This document shows, piece after piece, positions 1 through 6,583 of a DNA stretch of 7,132 nucleotides (its first letter is position 1; each line of letters begins with the position of its first letter). The notes below the pieces were generated by a model, which was not told the origin of the DNA, did no database searches, and saw nothing but the letters and a program-made list of their open reading frames with translations. The position numbers and the translations under genes are program-made. Origin of the DNA: CAZACQ01 sp964483725 (lineage in GTDB: Bacteria; Patescibacteriota; Gracilibacteria; Absconditabacterales; Absconditicoccaceae); NCBI GenBank assembly GCA_964483725.1, contig CAZACQ010000027.1, positions 1 through 7,132 of the forward strand, given 5' to 3'.

Positions 1-10
1 CTATTATCGC

Positions 11-38
11 TTGAAAAATTGAAAATATTTTTTATAAG
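11..38 (+). promoter_or_regulatory. Probable sigma70-type promoter of pyk
   Basis: TTGAAA at 11-16, 16-bp spacer, TATAAG at 33-38, then 32 nt to the pyk ATG. Single AT-rich matches are weak evidence, but the geometry matches the other promoters in this window. Confidence 0.45.
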
Positions 39-70
39 TATACCTTTAATTTATATTATCTTAATTTAAA

Positions 71-1498
71 ATGCTCAAAAAGACAAAAATTATAGCATCA
101 ATTTGACCATCTACAAATACTAAAGAAAAAATTATTGATCTATATAAATCTTGAGTTAATATCTTAAGATTTAATTTCTCTCATGCTGATTATAATTCTT
201 TTAAGGATACAGTAGAATTAGTAAAAGATCTAAATAAATCATGAATAACAAACTTAAGTATACTTTTGGATACAAAATGACCAGAAATAAGAACATGAGA
301 TATTAAAAACAAAATTAGTTTTGAAAAATGAGATAATTTTAAACTTTATTTCTGAGAAAGACCTAATGATGATATTTCATTATATTGTGATTATCCATAT
401 CTTTCTGAACTTAAATTATGAGATATTATTAGAATAGATTCTTGATTGTTTGATGCGAAAGTAATTAATATTTATGATAAATATTTAGAGCTTGAAGCCC
501 TAAATTCAGCAAATATATGATCTCGTAGACATGTTAATTTACCTTGAGTTAAAATAAAACTTCCTTGAATAACTGAAAAAGACAAACAAGATATACTTTT
601 CTGACTAGATCATTGAATAGATTTTATTGCTATGAGTTTTGTTAGGAATAAATTAAATATAGATGAATTGAAAAGCTTACTTTATGATAATAATTCTGAA
701 CATGTAAAAATAATTTCTAAAATAGAAAACCAAGAAGCAATTGATAATATTGATGAAATTATTGAATCTTCTGATTGAGTTATGATTGCAAGGTGAGACT
801 TGGGGATAGAAATTGATATTGAAAAATTACCTAGTTATCAAAAGGCAATTGTTCAAAAGTGTAGAGAAAAATGAAAAGTATCAATAATAGCAACACATTT
901 GCTTGAAACTATGATAGATTCACCTTTCCCAATAAGAGCAGAAGTTTGAGATATACATAATTCAGTTCTACAAAAAACGGATGCACTTATGCTTAGTGGA
1001 GAAACAACTATATGAAAGTATCCAATCAAGTCAGTGCAAATGATGAGCCAAGTAATCAAAACAACAGAAGAAAATATAAACTATGATCATTATTGTTTCG
1101 ATAATGTATGACTTAATCAAAGAGATATTGAGAAAAAGAAACTTATTAAAAGTGCTCTTTATATTTGAGAAGATTTATGAGTTAAAGCCGTAATATTATT
1201 AACAAAAAAATGAAAATTAGCTAGAATAGCAGCAGCATATAGACCAAATACTAAAGTTTATGCATTTTCTATGAACGATTCTACTTTAAATTATATAAAC
1301 ATATTATTTTGAATTGAATGAGTAAAACTTGATTTTGACTGAACAAATATAGAAAGTGTAGAAAAAGCAATAAATCTTTTGTACAAAATGTGAAAATTAG
1401 ATATTTCAGATAAAGTAATTTCAGTAGCAGATACATATAAAAATTGAAAAGAAATACCTGTAATGCAAATAATAAATGTAGAAGACATTTTGAACTAA
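71..1498 (+). CDS. pyk: Pyruvate kinase (genetic code 25)
   Basis: Complete 475-residue protein when TGA is read as Gly; usual bacterial pyruvate kinases are about 470-480 residues. It transfers phosphate from phosphoenolpyruvate to ADP, the last step of glycolysis, in the cytosol. Visible signatures in order: IGPST near residue 11, NFSHAD at 35-40, DTKGPEIRTG at 67-76, MSFVR at 188-192, the active-site stretch IISKIEN with the catalytic Lys at 217, ARGDLGIE at 240-247 (metal and PEP binding), ATHLLETM at 274-281, and ALMLSGET at 305-312. The C-terminal alpha/beta domain runs from about 345 to the end. The start is fixed by an in-frame TAA at 62-64. The codon bias is extreme: about 28 glycines are TGA and only two are GGN. 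No Shine-Dalgarno precedes it; a promoter lies at 11-38. It appears to be a single-gene unit. Confidence 0.96.
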
Positions 1499-1504
1499 TA
1501 TATA

Positions 1505-1532
1505 TTGAAATTCAAAAAAAATATTATATAAT
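1505..1532 (+). promoter_or_regulatory. Probable sigma70-type promoter of the 94-residue orphan gene
   Basis: TTGAAA at 1505-1510, 16-bp spacer, perfect TATAAT at 1527-1532, 37 nt before the ATG at 1570. Among the plus-strand promoters this is the closest to consensus. It suggests the small gene is transcribed separately from pyk. Confidence 0.55.
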
Positions 1533-1569
1533 TAAGTTCAATTTTATTTAACATAAATTAAAACAAAAA

Positions 1570-1854
1570 ATGAAAGCATTATGAATTGATTGAATTGTTT
1601 GACAAGTTCAAAGGTTTGAGAAAACTTTAAATAATTGATGAATTAAAACTTCTGATGATATAAGAGATGCGGTACCTAATGCAACTCCATCTTTAGCTGA
1701 ATGATGAAATGAGGCAAAAGCTAGAGATGTATCAAGAAATTATGTTGAAAACCCTAGTAATATAGATAACTCAAATATTTGATGATATACAAGAGATTGA
1801 AGAGAATCAGTAAGTGAAAATACTAAATGAAGATTATTAGATACTCTAGCTTAA
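1570..1854 (+). CDS. Orphan small protein, 94 residues
   Basis: I do not recognise a family. With TGA as Gly the frame is open from ATG to TAA and encodes a soluble, glycine-rich, charged protein starting MKALGIDGIVGQVQRFEK. Gly pairs occur near residues 23, 45 and 71. Asn, Asp, Ser and Arg are abundant in the second half, which therefore looks poorly ordered apart from a short leucine-rich end. There is no signal peptide or membrane segment. All 11 glycines are TGA, the most extreme bias in the window, so a standard-code gene caller would shred it. A good promoter (1505-1532) lies upstream but no Shine-Dalgarno. Its TAA stop is immediately followed by the stop of the convergent gene 1855-2169. 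The frame and promoter make it credible as a gene; function is unknown. Confidence 0.7.
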
Positions 1855-1870
1855 TTATTCTCAAATAATT
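1853..1870. terminator. Possible bidirectional AT hairpin between convergent genes
   Basis: AATTATT at 1853-1859 pairs perfectly with AATAATT at 1864-1870 around a 4-nt loop, overlapping the stop codons of both convergent genes. The stem has no G:C pair and there is no clean U-tract, so termination is only a suggestion from its position. Confidence 0.25.
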
Positions 1871-2169
1871 TGACGTAATTTTGCTGCATTTTCTTTTACC
1901 CATTTATCAAAAAAATCATTTAATTCTTTTGAATCACTAATTCATTCTTTAATTGCTTTGTCTTGCATTATACTTATATGTAGTCTATTAGTTTTTGCTA
2001 GTTTATTTTCTCAACTATCAAAATATATTTCTTCAATTAGTTTTCAATATCTAGATTCTAAAAATCTAAAATTTACTCAGATTAATTTTGCAATATCTGA
2101 TTTCATTTTTTCTAAGTTAGTCATTTCTTCTTCAAACTCTGTAATTTCAGGAGCTTTCTCTTTTATCAT
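1855..2169 (-). CDS. Orphan small helical protein, 104 residues
   Basis: Complete in code 25 on the minus strand, ATG at 2169-2167 to TAA at 1857-1855. The family is not recognised. The sequence is highly charged and predicted by eye to be mostly helical. Residues 10-31 are rich in Glu, Met and Lys in a coiled-coil-like pattern, a middle segment around 40-50 reads YGKLIEEIYF, and residues 82-103 include DFFDKWVKENAAKLRQ. There is no membrane segment or signal peptide. All five glycines are TGA. A promoter at 2205-2232 on the same strand supports it. The 3' end abuts the convergent gene 1570-1854 with no intervening base. A forward open frame at 1958-2182 over the same DNA looks like a shadow, because it lacks the charged composition of a soluble protein. 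Confidence 0.72.
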
Positions 2170-2204
2170 TCTATCTAAATAATTAATTAAAATATTTTAA
2201 AAGC

Positions 2205-2232
2205 TATATATACATAAAAAATTATAAATCAA
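2205..2232 (-). promoter_or_regulatory. Probable promoter of the minus-strand 104-residue gene
   Basis: Read on the minus strand: TTGATT (2232-2227), 16-bp spacer, TATATA (2210-2205), then 35 nt to the ATG at 2169. It is arranged back to back with the ychF promoter at 2258-2285, so the 149-bp gap is a divergent promoter region. Confidence 0.42.
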
Positions 2233-2257
2233 GTAAAATTTAACTTTTAAATACTTA

Positions 2258-2285
2258 TTGAAATATAAATTAAAATATCTATAAA
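2258..2285 (+). promoter_or_regulatory. Probable sigma70-type promoter of ychF
   Basis: TTGAAA at 2258-2263, 16-bp spacer, TATAAA at 2280-2285, 33 nt before the ATG at 2319. Confidence 0.45.
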
Positions 2286-2318
2286 TATTAAGTTTATTTA
2301 TTAAATTATATTATCATA

Positions 2319-3413
2319 ATGAAAATTGGTATAGTATGACTTCCAAATGTTGGTAAATCAACTTTATTTAATGCTTTGACTAAATCTTATGCAGCAGATA
2401 GCGGAAACTTTCCTTTTTGTACAATAGATGCAAATACATGAATAGTAGATGTGAAAGACCCTAGAATTGATAAGCTATCAGAACTTTCAAATTCAAAAAA
2501 TAAAATTTATGCAAATATAGAATTTGTAGATATTGCTTGATTGGTAAAATGAGCAAGTCAAGGTGAGTGACTTGGTAATAAATTTTTGTGAAATATTAGA
2601 GAGGTAGATGCTATAGTACAAGTAGTTAGGCATTTTGATGATGAAAATATTAACCATGTAGATGGTAGTGTAGATCCGCTTAGAGATGTAGAAACTATAA
2701 ATACTGAGCTTATTATGTCAGACCTTGAACAAATTGAAAATAAGCTTCCTCAGTTAGCAAAAAAATACAAAAGTAAAGATAAAGAAGCTGTGGAGTTGTA
2801 TCCAGTCTTGGAAAAAGCTAAAGAAAAACTTGAAGAAGGTAAAATTATTTACGATCTTGTTGATGAACTATCTGATAAAGAAAAACAATTGATTAAACCA
2901 TTTAATTTTCTTACAAATAAGCCATTTGTATATGCTTTAAATGTTGCTGAAGAGGATATATTAAATCATGAATCAATAAGTAAAGACTATAAAGAAAAAT
3001 TGAATAAGCCAGTTGCAGTAGTAAGTGCTAAGATTGAAGCAGATATGATTGATTTTGATGAAGATGAAAAACAAGAGTTTATAGATGATATGTTTGGATG
3101 AGAAAAAGTTCCTACTTTGGATGATTTGATTAAGCTTGCTTTTGATGAAGTAGGACTTATGTATTATTTTACAACCTGAGAAAAAGAAACAAAAGCCTGG
3201 ACTATCAAAAAAAATAGCACAGCACCACAAGCGGCCTGAGCTATTCATACTGACTTTGAAAGATGATTTATTAAGGCAGAAGTAGTAAATTATGAGGATT
3301 TAGTTTCTTCTGGGTCATGGCAAAAAGCAAAAGAAAATTGAAAAGTAAAATTACAATGAAAAGATTATATTGTTCAAGATGGTGATGTGATAGTTTTTAA
3401 ATTTAATGTTTAA
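2319..3413 (+). CDS. ychF: Redox-regulated ATPase/GTPase YchF (Ola1 family)
   Basis: Complete at 364 residues, the normal family length (about 363). YchF is a ribosome-associated P-loop NTPase of the Obg group that prefers ATP and is linked to translation and oxidative-stress responses. The P-loop GLPNVGKST is at residues 7-15, FPFCTIDANTG at 31-41 (switch I region), and [20 protein letters not shown] at 71-90 (G3 and switch II). In place of NKxD, NVAE is at 208-211, the relaxed base-recognition motif typical of YchF. A helical insertion spans about 125-200. The C-terminal TGS domain contains YYFTTGEKETKAWTI at 282-296 and APQAAGAIHTDFERGFIKAE at 302-321. Glycines split almost evenly (about 12 TGA, 11 GGN), and the P-loop itself uses both. 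Its stop overlaps that of the convergent gene 3410-3754. The start is the conserved MKIGIVG; there is no Shine-Dalgarno. Confidence 0.97.
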
Positions 3414-3754
3414 GGATCAGATTGTCTTGAAGTATGAAATTTTTCATGTCTATATGCATCCTCTAATTTTTCTTGTTCAGCTATTTCTCTTTCCTCTTGT
3501 AAAATTTTTTGCAGTTCTTCTCTGCTTGACTTTATATCTCTATGATATTTATCTCTTCTTTTATTAAGAATTTTTCAAACTTTTACTATGTATTCCTTAA
3601 ACTCTTTTTCACTTAATTTGAATCAATAATTATTATATCAATTTGCAACTTTTTTAAATGCATCATAAAAATCATATCATATATCCATTAATTCTGAAAC
3701 AATGTTAGCTATTTCTTCTGAAGTTTTGTTGAATTCTGGATTTTCAAAATTCAT
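3410..3754 (-). CDS. Orphan charged coiled-coil protein, 114 residues
   Basis: Complete in code 25 on the minus strand, ATG at 3754-3752 to TAA at 3412-3410. No family is recognised. The N-terminal half (to about residue 60) looks like a small helical domain containing SELMDIGYDFYDAFKKVANG. The second half from about 62 is a strongly charged helix of alternating Lys/Arg and Glu (SREELQKILQEEREIAEQEK at 77-96), probably a coiled coil, with a short polar tail. There are no membrane segments. All four glycines are TGA. It carries the best expression signals in the window: a consensus TTGACA promoter and the only clear Shine-Dalgarno. The stop overlaps the convergent ychF stop by three bases. An interaction role is plausible from composition, but function is unknown. 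Confidence 0.78.
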
Positions 3755-3759
3755 ATTTT

Positions 3760-3765
3760 TCCTTT
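3760..3765 (-). promoter_or_regulatory. Shine-Dalgarno site AAAGGA
   Basis: Read on the minus strand, AAAGGA ends 5 nt before the ATG at 3754. It is the only convincing Shine-Dalgarno among the nine starts in the window and confirms the start of this gene. Confidence 0.7.
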
Positions 3766-3785
3766 AATTAATTAAATATAACTTA

Positions 3786-3813
3786 TTTATAATTACAATA
3801 TAAAATATGTCAA
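3786..3813 (-). promoter_or_regulatory. Promoter of the minus-strand 114-residue gene
   Basis: Read on the minus strand: perfect TTGACA (3813-3808), 16-bp spacer, TATAAA (3791-3786), 31 nt before the ATG at 3754. It has the only perfect -35 box in the window. Confidence 0.6.
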
Positions 3814-3902
3814 CTTAAATATTAAAAAATCTTTTTAATTATATTGATTTTTTTTAATACTTAAGTAAGTATAAGCTATTTTATATTTTTAATTATGTTA
3901 AA

Positions 3903-4787
3903 ATGAAAGATTTTACTAAAATGTGATATTTTGAAATATTATGATATGCTTTTAATAATTATTCCAAAGTAATACAAAATAAATGAATTTTACAAAACTT
4001 ATGACTAATTTTATTGCTAGCATTTACTCCATATTTATTATCTACTATTCTATCTACTTGATATACTAATTTTTATGAATCAATATATCATTATTACTAT
4101 GCATGATATTGAGTTGCTATATGATCTATTATAACTATTATTATAATTTCACTCTTAACAACAATTCTTATTTGATTTCTAGTTGTAAGTTTATGGTACT
4201 GAATATTTCAAATATTGAGTTGAAAAGAATATAAATTATCAGATTGAATTTGATTTGTAAAATCTAATCTTTTTTGAATAATTAAAATATATCTTTGGTA
4301 CTTGGCTTATATTGTATTATTACCTTGAGTTATTGTTATAGTAACATTTTTGATTCATCCATGACTTGGTATGTTATGATTATTAATTGCTGCAGTTATA
4401 ATTATTTATTATGTTATTAAACTAATATTTACATATTGGATAATGATTGATAAATCAGTATTTTGAAAAAAAGCACTAAATCAATCAATAGAGTTCACAA
4501 ATTGAAAAATGTTAAAAGTTATTTTATGATTAATATTAATGGTAATAGTTTGATTTCTGATTGCTTTGATAATTTCAATAATTACTACTATTATTTCTCC
4601 TATTCTACCTTTATTGCTTGAAGAATTTATTGAAGTATTAGTATGATATCTTATCTGAATACTTGGTTCTATTTATTATTTTGCTTTTTATCATTCATTA
4701 AAATCAGAAGCAAGTCAAGATACTAATGAAAACAATTGAAATAATGAAAATAATAATGGTGAAAACGAAAATGTAAAAAATTTATAA
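3903..4787 (+). CDS. Multi-pass integral membrane protein, 294 residues
   Basis: Complete in code 25 with about 24 TGA and 3 GGN glycines. Hydrophobicity by eye gives six membrane helices at roughly 32-52, 70-97, 127-150, 156-180, 204-235 and 240-264. They follow a short polar N-terminus and precede a hydrophilic, Asn- and Glu-rich tail of about 30 residues. Between helices 4 and 5, MIDKSVFGKKALNQSIEFTN (181-200) followed by GKMLKV resembles the 'ALKKSWELTKGN' loop of YciC/GPDPase-membrane-domain type proteins. That placement is an inference from motif memory, and the biochemical role is unknown. No catalytic motif is visible. The start has no Shine-Dalgarno; an ATG at 3895 in another frame gives only a short frame. 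The best upstream promoter candidate (TTGATT 3844-3849 with TATAAG 3870-3875) has an abnormal 20-bp spacer. alaS follows after 68 nt. Confidence 0.85.
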
Positions 4788-4798
4788 AATTAATAAAC

Positions 4799-4832
4799 TT
4801 GAATTAAGTTTTATTATAACTATTATTATAAT
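4799..4832 (+). promoter_or_regulatory. Probable promoter of alaS with duplicated -10-like element
   Basis: TTGAAT at 4799-4804, 16-bp spacer, TATTAT at 4821-4826. An overlapping alternative is TTAAGT at 4804-4809, 17 bp, and a perfect TATAAT at 4827-4832, 23 nt before the ATG. Which one is used cannot be told from sequence. Confidence 0.4.
4811..4831 (+). repeat. 9-bp direct repeat in the alaS promoter region
   Basis: TTATTATAA occurs at 4811-4819 and again at 4823-4831, a period of 12 bp. Both copies contain a -10-like sequence (TATAAC, TATAAT). It could be two alternative -10 boxes or simply AT-rich low complexity. Confidence 0.5.
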
Positions 4833-4855
4833 GGTTTAATACTAAATTATGATTA

Positions 4856-6496
4856 ATGCAGAAACTAAGCTCAGAGGAAATTAGAAAATTATGGGATGAA
4901 TTTTGGCAAGATCCTGATAGGTCTCACAACTACCTAAAATATGCTTCATTGGTGCCAGATAGTAAGGACAAAACTGTTTTGTTTACTACAGCTGGTATGC
5001 AACAACTTGTTCCTTACCTGGTATGAAAAGCTCATCCACAAGGAAAAAGGCTTTATAATACACAAAAATCATTAAGAACTTGAGATATAGATGAAGTTGG
5101 TGATGAGAGACATCTTACATTTTTTGAAATGCTTTGAAACTGGTCTTTGGGTGATTATTTTAAAAAAGAATCTTTGACTTGGTCAATCAAATTTTTGAAT
5201 GAGTATATATGAGTTCCTATGGATAAAATAGGGGTTACCATTTTTGCTGGTGATGAAAGTTTGTGAATATGAGAGGATAGCGAAGCTAGAAAAATTCTTA
5301 ATGAAATATGAATTCCTGACCAAAGAATTAAAGCTATTTGAATGGAAGATAATTTTCGAGGTCCTGCTTGAGAGATAGGTCCATGTGGTCCTTGTGCAGA
5401 AATTCATATTGATAGATGAGATGAGTGGGGCCCAAATGACTGGAATATGTGAGAAAATGATAGATTTTTGGAAGTTTGGAATAATGTTTTTATGGAATTT
5501 TACAAGAATGAAGACTGAAGCTTTTCCAAACTTTCCCAACAAAATGTAGATACAGGTATGTGATTGGAAAGACTTGCTATGATTTTGCAATGAAAACAAA
5601 CAGTTTTTGAGTGTGACTTATTTGAGTTTATAATGCTTGCTATACAGGATTTGGTAGGGAAAAAATATCCTCCATTTGAAAAACACGAAAACAATTTCAA
5701 TGCTGAAGAAGGTAAAACTACAAAACATTTTAGAATAATAGCAGATCATATAAGAACAGCAGTTTTTATGATATGAGATTGAGTAATTGCAAGTAACGAG
5801 GGTAGGGGATATGTTCTCAGAAGACTTATTAGAAGACTGTATTATTCAGTAATTTCTCTTGATGAAAATGCTAAATTAGATGACTTTATCAAAAACTTGG
5901 TAGAGCAAATCAATAAGAAATATTGAACTTACTACATAGAAATTGCTAACAATACTGAATCAATTGTATCTTCTATACTAAACGAAATATCGCAATTTCA
6001 AAAAACTATAAATAACTGAAAGCAAAAACTGAATGAAATAATGAAAGAATCTTCAAAAGAAATTGAATGAAAAAACATTTTTCTTTTGTATGATACATAT
6101 GGTTTCCCAGTAGAGCTTACTAAAGAAATAGCAGAGGATAACTGACTTGCTGTAGATTTGGCTTGATTTGAAAAAGAAATGGAAAAAGCCAGAGAAAAAT
6201 CTCGTGCTGGTTCCAAGGATATGTTCAAAAGATGAATTGATTGGGCTAAATATTTGGATTGAATACAAGCAACAGAGTTTATATGATATGATTTTCTTGA
6301 GTCTGAAGATTCAAAACTTTTGAAAGATTTTGAAGTAGAATGACAAAGAGTTTTGATTTTTGATAAGAGTCCATTTTATCCAGAATGATGAGGACAAACA
6401 GCAGACTTTTGAACTATAGTTTTAGAAAATTGAGAAAGTTTAAAAATCAAAGATGTACAAAATCATGCCTGAGTTTATTTACACTTTGTAGCTTAA
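4856..6496 (+). CDS. alaS: Mini alanyl-tRNA synthetase lacking editing and C-Ala domains
   Basis: Charges tRNA-Ala with alanine (class II synthetase). At 546 residues it is far shorter than the typical ~870. The catalytic domain includes FTTAGMQQ (43-50), RHLTFFEMLGNWSLGDYF and GPCGPCAEIH, with VDTGMGLERLA (motif 3) further on. The tRNA-recognition part holds ASNEGRGYVLRRLIRR, with Asn314, and LYDTYGFP, with Asp413. These match E. coli Asn303 and Asp400, which read the G3:U70 pair. The protein enters the next barrel at SPFYPEGGGQTADFG (505-519) and stops at HFVA just before the editing core. HxxxH and CGGTH are absent, and no frame downstream resumes them, so this is a genuine short form rather than a frameshift. 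Residue 168 is CGA where the family has Trp (DNFW). Glycines are about 30 TGA and 18 GGN. In-frame TAA at 4829-4831 bounds the start. Confidence 0.95.
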
Positions 6497-6529
6497 ATTT
6501 TAGGAATTTTTAGTTGATTTTTTAAGCTA
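6489..6529. repeat. 9-bp inverted repeat at the alaS end / hpf promoter
   Basis: TAGCTTAAA at 6489-6497 is the perfect reverse complement of TTTAAGCTA at 6521-6529, with a 23-nt loop. The left arm covers the alaS stop codon and the right arm lies in the spacer of the proposed hpf promoter. It could be a weak terminator or an operator-like site; neither is established. Confidence 0.4.
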
Positions 6530-6541
6530 ATTAAGTATTAT
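6514..6541 (+). promoter_or_regulatory. Probable promoter of hpf-greA
   Basis: TTGATT at 6514-6519, 16-bp spacer, TATTAT at 6536-6541, 42 nt before the hpf ATG. The -35 box sits in the loop, and the spacer contains the right arm, of the inverted repeat 6489-6529. Confidence 0.4.
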
Positions 6542-6583
6542 AAGCTCACTTAAATTTAATTATATTAATAAAATAAAATAATT

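Noticed and set aside
853..1488. Minus-strand open frames at 853-1059 and 1291-1488 opposite pyk
   Set aside because: They lie entirely opposite a pyruvate kinase with intact motifs and have unpatterned hydrophobic sequences typical of reverse-strand shadows in AT-rich DNA.
1958..2182. Plus-strand 74-residue open frame
   Set aside because: It is antisense to the 1855-2169 gene, which has a promoter and a coherent charged composition; the forward frame has neither.
2715..3101. A separate 128-residue gene inside ychF
   Set aside because: It is just the stretch of ychF lacking TGA codons; motifs continue on both sides in the same frame when TGA is Gly. The minus-strand frame at 2973-3248 is a shadow too.
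3895..3972. Alternative start at ATG 3895 for the membrane gene
   Set aside because: It is out of frame with the membrane protein and runs into a TAA after about 25 codons.
5183..6268. Four minus-strand open frames opposite alaS (5183-5599, 5500-5700, 5998-6228, 6053-6268)
   Set aside because: All are antisense to a continuous AlaRS frame, overlap each other, and show no recognisable motif or upstream signal.
6494..6583. AlaRS truncation caused by a frameshift or premature stop
   Set aside because: The bases after TAA encode no editing-domain motif in any frame and hold a promoter-like region before the next gene, so the short protein looks native.
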